A stretch of DNA of 6,142 nucleotides from Caldifarciminota bacterium (GTDB taxonomy: Bacteria > Hydrothermota > Hydrothermia > B15-G9): NCBI GenBank assembly GCA_027064565.1, contig JAMOPK010000375.1, forward strand, positions 1 through 6,142, written 5' to 3'. The notes below the pieces were generated by a model. That model saw nothing but the letters and a program-made list of their open reading frames with translations, did not search any database and was not told the DNA's origin. This document shows, in pieces, positions 1 through 4,625 of this stretch (position 1 is its first letter; every line of letters begins with the position of its first letter). Made by a program: the position numbers and the translations under genes.

Positions 1-403
1 TGGCCTCACGAGGCAAACGGTCAGGAACATCCTCAGGGCCGATCCGGAACTCGTGATGAAAAAGCTCGAAGGGGAACTTCAGGAGAAAACGCCACGGGCG
101 CACACGGCTGGCGGACTTGCCAAAATTGCCTACAAAGAGATCAAAGAAGGCAGGGACAACATCTGGATACTGACATCCATCATGCAGGAGACATCCGAGG
201 TTCTTGGACTTATCTGGCCGGTTGATGTGCTTAAGCGGATCAAGGGCATGAAATTCCCCGCCGGGAAGGAGGAACTCGTGGAAAGACTGAAGGGTGTTAT
301 CGTCAAGGATAAACCTGTGGAAAAACTGCTTGAAAAGATCGAATATCCGGTTAAAAGTCCACCTGATCTTCTTAAGAAGCTGAGGGAAGCCGCTGAATCA
401 TGA
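1..403 (+). CDS. 3' part of small protein with HTH-like start and DUF2795-like C-terminus
   Basis: The frame is open from the first full codon at base 2, so the gene begins upstream of the window; 133 residues are visible. The first residues (GLTRQTVRNILRADPEL) look like the second and third helices of a helix-turn-helix, suggesting a DNA-binding start that is mostly cut off. The middle is helical and charged. From about visible residue 74 to the end, the pattern VLKRIKGMKFP, GKEELVERL and EYPVKSPPDLLKKL resembles DUF2795, a small family with a KG..(Y/F)P...EEL pattern; this is a match from memory, not a search. There is no signal peptide or membrane segment in the visible part, so it is probably cytoplasmic. 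A GTG/ATG pair at 53-58 could be an internal start, but no clear Shine-Dalgarno precedes it and the coding-like reading continues upstream. The gene ends in TGA directly before a hairpin terminator and converges on hemW. Function unknown; a transcription regulator is the best guess. Confidence 0.75.
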   Translation, partial: GLTRQTVRNILRADPELVMKKLEGELQEKTPRAHTAGGLAKIAYKEIKEGRDNIWILTSIMQETSEVLGLIWPVDVLKRIKGMKFPAGKEELVERLKGVIVKDKPVEKLLEKIEYPVKSPPDLLKKLREAAES

Positions 404-433
404 TGGGAGAGGCCGTTAAACGGCCTCTCTTTT
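404..433 (+). terminator. Rho-independent terminator between convergent genes
   Basis: A perfect 10-bp stem (407-416 with 420-429, core GAGAGGCCG/CGGCCTCTC) with a 3-base loop TAA is followed by TTTT at 430-433. It starts one base after the upstream stop codon. On the minus strand the hairpin lies just past the hemW stop, but the sequence after it there is not T-rich, so it should work best for the plus-strand gene; for hemW it may act as a weaker terminator or a 3'-end stabiliser. Confidence 0.85.
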
Positions 434-1572
434 CAATCCGGATTTTCCAGAAAATCGGCTATGTCGATTGCAAGGTGGTCAGCAACCAGCATTCCTTTAA
501 AAGTGAGTTTTATTTTTGTGCCTTCAATTTCTACAAACTCCGGGAAGTTTTCTCTGATTGCTTCTGCTATGAATGGATCGCCCACATCCAGCCCTTCCGC
601 AAGCCTCAGTCCGAGAAAAACTTTCTCCAGTCTTGCCATGTTGTCATCAAGGTTTTCTTCAAAATCCTTTGGTGGGATATTCTGGGAGGTAAGTTCGATA
701 TACTTCCGGACATCCCTCACATTTGTCCACCGCCACAGCTCATAATCCACGATCCAGAAAGACGATGCAGATGCTCCAAGTCCGATGTATTTGTGCCACC
801 TCCAGTAGATGAGGTTGTGACGGGATTCATGTCCGGGAATGGCAAAGTTGGAAATTTCGTATCGCCTGTATCCGCTTGAGGTCAAAATGTCCTCCCTTAT
901 GCGGAACAGTTCCACGATCCTTTCCACCGATGGGAGGTCTATCCTGCCCTCGTTTATCAACATTTTTAGTTTCGTGTTTTCCTCAACGGTCAGCGAATAG
1001 GTCGATATGTGAGTGGGTTTTAAAGAGACAGCCCATTTCAGGGTTGATGCCCAGCTTTCAGACGTCTCGTTAGGCAGCCCAAATATGAGGTCGAGATTGA
1101 TGTTTTCTATGCCCATTTTTCTGGCGAGTGCAACGCTTACTTCCACGTCTCTTACGGTGTGCGTCCTTCCAAGAAATCTCAGCACTTCATCTGAACCGTA
1201 TTGTGCACCAATACTTAACCTGTTGACACCTGAATCTATCGCGGCTTTCAGGAAATCTTCGCTCAGGGATTCAGGATTTGCCTCCACCGTGAACTCGATT
1301 TCCTTCTCAAAATCAAACTGTTCTCTCAAACCTGATACCAGCTCGTAAAATAGCCCGGCAGGCAGTTTGGAAGGTGTGCCCCCGCCGATGTAGATTGTGG
1401 AAAATTTTGTATTTGCGGTCAGGTCTTCGAGCATTTTAGCTTCGTTCAGGACGGATTTTACGTATTGGCGATAAAGTTCATCATCCCCGGTCCCTACCGG
1501 GATCGAGTAAAAGGCGCAATACATGCATTTGCTGGTGCAGAAAGGGATGTGCACATAGAGACCTTTAGGCAT
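433..1572 (-). CDS. hemW: HemW, radical SAM heme chaperone (HemN-like)
   Basis: HemW is a radical SAM protein that binds heme and delivers it to respiratory enzymes; it was long annotated as oxygen-independent coproporphyrinogen III oxidase. From the start chosen here it is 379 residues, normal for the family. The [4Fe-4S] motif is C12-x3-C16-x2-C19 followed by F21; it lacks the fourth cysteine of true HemN (CxxxCxxCxC), which argues for HemW. SAM-binding features follow: GGGTP at 63-67 and EANPE at 97-101, then GLP at 165-167. The HemW hallmark HNLIYW is at 252-257. The usual SIGVQSF is SIGAQYG here (120-126). The first ATG lies four codons upstream (1584), but GGAGGT at 1577-1582 sits 4 bases before the ATG at 1572 and nothing like it precedes 1584, so the protein starts MPKGLYVHIPFC. 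It is divergent from ecfT and convergent with the gene before it. If the organism lacks heme synthesis, the true client is uncertain. Confidence 0.93.
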   Translation of the reverse strand: MPKGLYVHIPFCTSKCMYCAFYSIPVGTGDDELYRQYVKSVLNEAKMLEDLTANTKFSTIYIGGGTPSKLPAGLFYELVSGLREQFDFEKEIEFTVEANPESLSEDFLKAAIDSGVNRLSIGAQYGSDEVLRFLGRTHTVRDVEVSVALARKMGIENINLDLIFGLPNETSESWASTLKWAVSLKPTHISTYSLTVEENTKLKMLINEGRIDLPSVERIVELFRIREDILTSSGYRRYEISNFAIPGHESRHNLIYWRWHKYIGLGASASSFWIVDYELWRWTNVRDVRKYIELTSQNIPPKDFEENLDDNMARLEKVFLGLRLAEGLDVGDPFIAEAIRENFPEFVEIEGTKIKLTFKGMLVADHLAIDIADFLENPD

Positions 1573-1573
1573 C

Positions 1574-1602
1574 TCGACCTCCATTTGCCGTTTCTTTATG
1601 AT
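1574..1602 (+). promoter_or_regulatory. Candidate ecfT promoter within the hemW start region
   Basis: TCGACC (1574-1579, 4/6 to the -35 consensus) is followed after 17 bases by TATGAT (1597-1602, 5/6 to the -10 consensus); the overlapping GATAAT (1600-1605) is also 5/6. Transcription would start at about 1609-1613, at or a few bases before the ecfT ATG at 1614. The -35 overlaps the hemW ribosome binding site. On the opposite strand TATTAT (1606-1601) overlaps the same bases and could be the hemW -10, although no good -35 is seen for it. Confidence 0.4.
1577..1582 (-). promoter_or_regulatory. hemW ribosome binding site that decides the start
   Basis: On the minus strand GGAGGT lies 4 bases before the ATG at 1572-1570. 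It overlaps the earlier in-frame ATG (1584-1582), which has no Shine-Dalgarno of its own, so the later start is preferred. Confidence 0.7.
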
Positions 1603-1613
1603 AATAGTCAGCC

Positions 1614-2381
1614 ATGAGGATTATAAATTTCATTGAAGGCGACTCGTATTTACACAGGATGAACCCTGTATTTAAAGCCATTTCGTTGTTTTTTGTGATG
1701 TTGAGTGTCATACTCTCCGATTTCTGGCTGTATCCTCTGCTAATCTTTTTTCTGGCCATAATCCTTATTTTTTCCGCTGGTGTAAGTTTTGTTGCTGTAC
1801 GGAAACTTATAAAGTGGTTATTCATTTTCATGGTAGCCATAGTGATTCTCAACTACCTTTTTTATCAGCCGGGTGGATTTAAACCCCAAAGGGTTATAGT
1901 TTGTTCTCCAGAAGGCCTTATAAGAGGGCTGCTGATAGGACTGAGGATATTTGCTGTGGTTTTTCTTTCTGCAGTTTTCGTTTTCACCACCGATCCGACG
2001 GATTTCGTCAATGCCATGATGCAGAACTTGCACCTGTCGCCTCGTGTTGGGTTTTCCATTCTGGTTGCCCTGCGCTCAATACCGCTTTTTGAACTCGATC
2101 TCGAAAGGATCAGAGCTGCCCACCGCGTGAGGCAATTTAAACCTGCCGGTGGACTCATGTCGAGGTTGAAATTCAGCGCCCTATCTGTCGCACTGCCTCT
2201 TTTTGTGCTTGCCATAATTCGCGCAGAGAGGGCGGCTATTGCAATGGCGTCACGTGGATTAAGACGTGGAATTCAAAGGACGTATTTGAGGAGATGGCGC
2301 GTGCGCCTCATTGATTGGATTTTTTTCGCCGTTTCTGTTATCCTTTTGACGCTTTCGATTTTCGTCGCTATTCATTTTTGA
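1614..2381 (+). CDS. ecfT: EcfT, transmembrane subunit of an ECF-type vitamin/metal transporter
   Basis: EcfT is the membrane scaffold of energy-coupling factor importers. It joins two ABC ATPases (EcfA/A') to exchangeable substrate-binding S proteins. The 255-residue protein has the family start EGDSYLHRMNP..K (residues 8-21; canonical form DS.LHRLDPR.K) and strongly hydrophobic segments at about 23-37, 38-56, 66-84, 104-124 and 232-253. The two coupling-helix signatures that contact the ATPases are present: AHRVRQ at 169-174, a variant of the usual A.RARG, and MASRGL at 211-216, a good match. The C-terminal loop before the last helix is very basic (RGLRRGIQRTYLRRWRVR). ATG 1614 is the first in-frame start after a stop at 1605, and the next Met lies inside the conserved start motif, so the start is firm although no Shine-Dalgarno precedes it. 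No EcfA or S-component gene is in the window, so it probably serves as a shared module or has partners elsewhere. The substrate cannot be told. Confidence 0.9.
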   Translation: MRIINFIEGDSYLHRMNPVFKAISLFFVMLSVILSDFWLYPLLIFFLAIILIFSAGVSFVAVRKLIKWLFIFMVAIVILNYLFYQPGGFKPQRVIVCSPEGLIRGLLIGLRIFAVVFLSAVFVFTTDPTDFVNAMMQNLHLSPRVGFSILVALRSIPLFELDLERIRAAHRVRQFKPAGGLMSRLKFSALSVALPLFVLAIIRAERAAIAMASRGLRRGIQRTYLRRWRVRLIDWIFFAVSVILLTLSIFVAIHF

Positions 2382-2389
2382 TGAAATTT

Positions 2390-2398
2390 TGATAAAAT
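2390..2398 (+). promoter_or_regulatory. Candidate extended -10 promoter for the PilT-like gene
   Basis: TGATAAAAT contains an extended -10 (TG-n-TAAAAT, 5/6 to TATAAT) just after the ecfT stop. There is no convincing -35 at the normal distance, which extended -10 promoters can do without. The start of transcription would be near 2405, giving a leader of under 20 bases. Read-through from ecfT (41-base gap) is also possible. Confidence 0.35.
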
Positions 2399-2407
2399 CG
2401 AGAATTC

Positions 2408-2415
2408 ATAGGAGG
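2408..2415 (+). promoter_or_regulatory. Ribosome binding site of the PilT-like gene
   Basis: ATAGGAGG ends 7 bases before the ATG at 2423. This is an ideal Shine-Dalgarno sequence and a sign that this unusual protein is actively translated and not decayed. Confidence 0.8.
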
Positions 2416-2422
2416 CTTTGGT

Positions 2423-3370
2423 ATGGCTAAAGTCCTTGCTGGCGACATACTTGATAGGATGGCCAGGGAAAGAATCAGGGAATTGTGGCTTGTTCCTGGT
2501 TCCGTGCCTGTTTACAGGAAGGAAGACAAAATAGAACCTTTTTCTCAGGAAAAGCTTTTCCCCGACGATATCCGTCAGATACTTATGAACTTTCGTTCGA
2601 GGGCGGCTCTGCATGCGGGCACAGGTATCGGGGAATCAGGTAGTTTCTCGTTTGGTGTCAGAGGGGTTGGCCGTTTTCGTGTGAGTTACGTCATGCAGAG
2701 GGGATCCTATGCCGTGTTTGTATTCCTGACCGGCGAAAAACCACCAGCCCTTGATTCACTTGCCCACGATTTTGACGTTTTAACAGCGCTTCGCCAGATG
2801 ATGGCGGCAAGAGATGGCTTCATCCTCATAGCCGGGCCTTTTAACGTCGTTAATTTTGATTTCACGGGAGCAATGGTTGACGAAATCATAGACAACAGCT
2901 ACAGGGTGGTTTACACGGTAGAATCTCCCTTGATGTATACCCTTAGGCACAGAAAGGCCGTGGCTATCCAGTGCGAGGTTGGGACGGATGTGCCCAGTGT
3001 GAAAGAAGGAATTGAGAATGCGATAAACATCGCAGCTGACGTTCTTTACGTGAGCAATGTACCCAACAAAGAAGCGTTAAATACGCTCTTAAAAGCCATC
3101 GAGGGAGGCCGTCTGATCATAGCATCCATCCTCTCGGCAGGCGTTATTTCGGGACTCATAGGCCTTGAGGCTCTGGCCGAATTCCCACGGTTCTACCGCC
3201 AGAAGATAGCATATTCCCTCCTCGGAGTTTTTTCCCCAAAGATGACGCAGGACGAACCGGTTATCGAATGGGTCAAAGTTAACGATGAGGTCAGGGAGTT
3301 GATCCTCACCGGAAATTACGATGAATTGAAACGCTATTTGAAGATTTCAGGAGCATCGTTCTCGGTATGA
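2423..3370 (+). CDS. PilT/VirB11-family protein with all ATPase motifs lost (pseudo-ATPase)
   Basis: The 315-residue protein follows the layout of PilT, the hexameric ATPase that retracts type IV pili (about 345 residues), but not its chemistry. The N-terminal PAS-like domain is recognisable: residues 16-31 fit PilT ASDLHLSAGLPPMIR, and FSFGVRGVGRFRVSYVMQRG (75-94) fits its FSFEVPGLARFRVNAFNQRG-type strand pair. The Walker A site GPTGSGKST is GPFNVVNFD (138-146), so the essential Lys is Asn144 and the Ser is Phe145. The Asp box TIEDP is TVESP (165-169), followed by a kept QCEVG (183-187; PilT QREVG). The Walker B region LVGEMRD is YVSNVPN (209-215), with the catalytic Glu replaced by Asn212. 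In the His box, GHLVFATLHT is GRLIIASILS (229-238), both His lost. The reading frame is intact with a strong ribosome binding site, so this looks like a kept non-catalytic protein. It could be a partner of an active PilT/PilB or a regulator. Its stop overlaps the next start. Confidence 0.85.
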   Translation: MAKVLAGDILDRMARERIRELWLVPGSVPVYRKEDKIEPFSQEKLFPDDIRQILMNFRSRAALHAGTGIGESGSFSFGVRGVGRFRVSYVMQRGSYAVFVFLTGEKPPALDSLAHDFDVLTALRQMMAARDGFILIAGPFNVVNFDFTGAMVDEIIDNSYRVVYTVESPLMYTLRHRKAVAIQCEVGTDVPSVKEGIENAINIAADVLYVSNVPNKEALNTLLKAIEGGRLIIASILSAGVISGLIGLEALAEFPRFYRQKIAYSLLGVFSPKMTQDEPVIEWVKVNDEVRELILTGNYDELKRYLKISGASFSV

Positions 3371-3828
3371 TTAAAGCCATCGCAAGCGCATGTCTTATCG
3401 GGCTTAAGACGAGGTATGATGGGGGAAGCAACCCTGACCCTGAGATTGTGGAAATGTTCAAAAAAGGCGAGATTATCCCCCTGTGCCCCGAACAGCTCGG
3501 CGGTCTACCAACTCCCCGTGAACCCTTTGAATTCGTGAATGGCGATGGAAAAGCTCTGTTAGAGGGAAAGGCTACCCTGAAAGGATTGAAAACCGGCAAA
3601 GATGGGAGCGAATTTTTCATAAGAGGGGCCGAGCAGGTGGTGACTGTGGTCAGATTATTGGGTGTTAAAAAGGCTTATTTGAAAGAAGGCAGTCCATCCT
3701 GTGGAGTTAACTGGGTTCATATTGACGGCAAAGTCGTGCGTGGATGCGGTGTCACGGCCGCCCTTCTAAAGAGGCTGGGGATTGATCTGGAAGGAAGGCT
3801 TCCGCCGTCATCTGTTATCGGGAAATAA
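3367..3828 (+). CDS. DUF523 family protein, TudS-like [4Fe-4S] thiouracil desulfurase candidate
   Basis: This 153-residue protein is a stand-alone DUF523 domain, the family that includes TudS, an iron-sulfur enzyme that removes sulfur from 2-thiouracil. The three family cysteines are in place: C9 in SACLIG, C40 in LCPEQLGGLPTPR and C112 in SPSCG; in TudS such cysteines hold a [4Fe-4S] cluster with one free iron for the sulfur. Other family signatures are RYDGG (16-20), the CPE..GGLPTPR loop (40-51) and GCGVTAALL (126-134), which adds a fourth cysteine, C127. No membrane segment or signal peptide is seen, so it should act in the cytoplasm. The ATG overlaps the stop of the PilT-like gene as ATGA; the nearest Shine-Dalgarno (AGGAG, 3349-3353) is 13 bases away, so translation is likely coupled to that gene. 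Family assignment is firm. The actual substrate is inferred, since most DUF523 members are untested. Confidence 0.88.
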   Translation: MIKAIASACLIGLKTRYDGGSNPDPEIVEMFKKGEIIPLCPEQLGGLPTPREPFEFVNGDGKALLEGKATLKGLKTGKDGSEFFIRGAEQVVTVVRLLGVKKAYLKEGSPSCGVNWVHIDGKVVRGCGVTAALLKRLGIDLEGRLPPSSVIGK

Positions 3829-3976
3829 CCCGCACATTCCCAAAACCATATCGTTTCAAGCAACCTATCCCTGAGAACTCCCCGACTTTGACAGTTTCTG
3901 TCCCAAAATCACCGTCCTCAAATTTGTAATTCCTTGTAATCTTAATTTCCACTGATTCCGTTCGAAAAATGGGGGC
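3815..3976 (-). pseudogene. Possible 3' remnant of a RAMP/Cas6-like gene
   Basis: On the minus strand a frame is open from just after a TAA (3979-3977) to TAA at 3817-3815, about 53 codons with no ATG and no ribosome binding site, overlapping the last 14 bases of the DUF523 gene tail to tail. It reads like protein: VEIKITRNYKFEDGDFGTE, then VGEFSGIGCLKRYGFGNVRV. Purines, mainly G, dominate its first codon positions. The last segment has the spacing of the C-terminal glycine-rich loop of Cas6/RAMP proteins (GE..hxG....(F/Y)GxGxxR(I/V)), which ends those proteins just as here. I infer the 3' end of a gene whose 5' part is lost or too decayed to read; a frame this long could also occur by chance, so the call is tentative. 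Confidence 0.33.
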
Positions 3977-3988
3977 TTAACAATTGAA

Positions 3989-4010
3989 GGGGAAGGCTTT
4001 AACCTTCCCC
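3989..4010. repeat. GC-rich 8-bp hairpin without T-tract
   Basis: GGGGAAGG (3989-3996) pairs perfectly with CCTTCCCC (4003-4010) around the loop CTTTAA. Neither strand has a run of T after it, so it is not a standard terminator, though it may stabilise or end a transcript of the DUF523 gene. Confidence 0.6.
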
Positions 4011-4039
4011 ACTATGATTAGAACAAAAATCACAATAAG

Positions 4040-4061
4040 CTTTGTCTATAGATTGACAAAG
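4040..4061. repeat. 7-bp inverted repeat
   Basis: CTTTGTC (4040-4046) and GACAAAG (4055-4061) pair around an 8-base A/T-rich loop. This is the second of three adjacent stem-loops. Confidence 0.45.
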
Positions 4062-4064
4062 AAA

Positions 4065-4088
4065 TTTGCCTCATCATTGAGGCGCAAA
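4065..4088. repeat. Bulged stem-loop
   Basis: TTTGCCTCA (4065-4073) pairs with TGAGG (4078-4082) and CAAA (4085-4088), with a 2-base CG bulge at 4083-4084 and a TCAT loop, for 9 base pairs in all. It follows the previous hairpin after 3 bases. Confidence 0.45.
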
Positions 4089-4249
4089 CGGTTCCAAAAT
4101 ATCCACAAGAAAGCTCGTCCTTAATTTTACTCCGATGCCCTTTCCTTGACAAGGCTTCTGGTAAGGCAGATCTACAGCTACAGAAAAACCATCAAAAATG
4201 AATTAAAGCTCAAACCCTCTCTGCTCTTTCTACTTCTCACAGATTCTGA

Positions 4250-4279
4250 TTGACGCAGTGTGACAATGCGTCTTATACT
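4250..4279 (+). promoter_or_regulatory. rpsO-pnp promoter, sigma70 type
   Basis: TTGACG (4250-4255, 5/6) and TATACT (4274-4279, 5/6) are spaced by 18 bases. Transcription would start near 4285-4287, giving a leader of about 64 bases. This is the best promoter in the window and lies where the ribosomal operon needs one. Confidence 0.7.
4252..4272. promoter_or_regulatory. 21-base palindrome in the rpsO promoter, candidate operator
   Basis: GACGCA (4252-4257) and TGCGTC (4267-4272) are perfect inverted arms around the core TGTGACA (4259-4265), itself symmetric about the central G4262. Nine of ten base pairs match; only G4258/A4266 fails. It starts inside the -35 and ends just before the -10, so a bound dimer would block RNA polymerase. 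It lies upstream of the predicted transcript start, so it should act as DNA and not as an RNA hairpin. The regulator is unknown. Confidence 0.5.
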
Positions 4280-4285
4280 CAAAAA

Positions 4286-4299
4286 CCTGCAAAAGCGGG
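4286..4299 (+). promoter_or_regulatory. rpsO leader hairpin with GU/GC step, candidate S15 binding site
   Basis: CCTGC (4286-4290) pairs with GCGGG (4295-4299) around an AAAA loop, right at the predicted 5' end of the rpsO mRNA. The U4288-G4297 wobble next to C4287-G4298 gives the 5'-GG/5'-CU step that S15 reads in helix 22 of 16S rRNA and that recurs in known S15 leader RNAs. TGCAA (4288-4292) could instead pair with TTGCA (4318-4322), giving a rival fold or switch. Autoregulation is inferred. Confidence 0.45.
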
Positions 4300-4332
4300 A
4301 GCTGGATTGATTTAAACTTGCATATTCCAAAT

Positions 4333-4339
4333 GGAGGTG
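4333..4339 (+). promoter_or_regulatory. rpsO ribosome binding site, wide spacing
   Basis: GGAGGTG is a strong match to the 16S 3' end but ends 10 bases before the ATG at 4350, wider than the usual 5-9. No other start fits S15, so the start is kept. The wide gap may leave room for leader folding. Confidence 0.7.
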
Positions 4340-4349
4340 TGAAAAAGCA

Positions 4350-4616
4350 ATGCTTAGCAAGGAAGACAAAAGGAAGATAATCGAAGAATGGGCAAGACAT
4401 CCGGGCGATTCGGGTTCACCTGAGGTGCAGATAGCCCTGTTGACGGCGAGGATCAAGTATCTCACCGAACACGTGAAACAGCACAAGAAGGATGTCCATT
4501 CGAGATACGGCCTGATAAAGCTGGTAGGTAAGAGAAGACGCCTTCTGAACTACCTGCGTCGCGAAGATTTCGCCCGCTATCGTGAAGTCGTTAAGAAGCT
4601 TGGGCTGAGGGGTTAA
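4350..4616 (+). CDS. rpsO: 30S ribosomal protein S15
   Basis: S15 is a primary binder of 16S rRNA, at the h20-h21-h22 junction and h22, and starts assembly of the 30S platform; it also makes an inter-subunit bridge. The 88 residues match the usual length of about 89. Family features are plain: the N-terminal helix LSKEDKRKIIEEWARHPGDSGSPEVQ (residues 2-27), the TARIKYLTEHVKQHKKD helix (32-48), the conserved HSRYGL (50-55), the basic GKRRRLLNYLRR (60-71), and the C-terminal helix ending VVKKLGLRG. The conserved DSGSPE loop and the H.KD...R stretch that contact rRNA are intact. It is the first gene of a two-gene operon, 9 bases before pnp, an arrangement conserved in many bacteria. A promoter, a palindrome and a possible autoregulatory hairpin lie upstream. 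Confidence 0.98.
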   Translation: MLSKEDKRKIIEEWARHPGDSGSPEVQIALLTARIKYLTEHVKQHKKDVHSRYGLIKLVGKRRRLLNYLRREDFARYREVVKKLGLRG

Positions 4617-4625
4617 TGAAAGGAA

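Larger units (their letters stand above)
3829..4349. other. 521-base intergenic region with stem-loops, promoter and rpsO leader
   Basis: No intact gene is seen on either strand. In order it holds the upstream part of the minus-strand RAMP-like remnant (to 3976), a small 5-bp hairpin (3890-3902) inside it, three consecutive stem-loops (3989-4088), a stretch of about 160 bases (4089-4249) in which I see nothing firm, and then the rpsO promoter, its palindrome and the leader. It looks more A/T-rich than the neighbouring genes. There is no T-tract terminator after the DUF523 gene. Confidence 0.6.

Noticed and set aside
400..879. 159-codon plus-strand frame beginning ATGATG at the end of the first gene
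   Set aside because: Antisense to hemW and starting inside a terminator hairpin; the translation is Phe/Cys/His-rich and non-descript.
3888..3893. Perfect TTGACA as a -35 box
   Set aside because: The sequence 17 bases downstream is ACCGTC, not a -10; the site also lies within the possible minus-strand remnant.
3989..4010. Hairpin as Rho-independent terminator of the DUF523 gene
   Set aside because: Good stem but no T-tract on either strand, and 160 bases past the stop codon; listed only as a hairpin.
4014..4124. 36-codon plus-strand frame giving a basic peptide (MIRTKITISFVYRL...)
   Set aside because: No Shine-Dalgarno (a GC-rich hairpin directly precedes it), and the composition follows the A-rich strand. 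It overlaps two stem-loops. Not enough to call a gene.
4146..4151. Perfect TTGACA as a -35 box
   Set aside because: No acceptable -10 lies 16-18 bases downstream (GATCTA at best).
4074..4202. 42-codon minus-strand open frame (FIFDGFSVAVDLPYQ...) without a start
   Set aside because: It looks somewhat protein-like and might belong to the same decayed gene as the RAMP-like tail, but it has no start, no ribosome binding site and no motif I recognise, and its length is within chance.
3829..4349. CRISPR array or tRNA in the intergenic region
   Set aside because: No regularly spaced direct repeats, and no cloverleaf with a GGTTC-type T arm and matching acceptor stem could be found.
4178..4486. 102-codon minus-strand frame across the rpsO promoter and start
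   Set aside because: It overlaps the S15 gene and its promoter, has no ribosome binding site and shows no family likeness.
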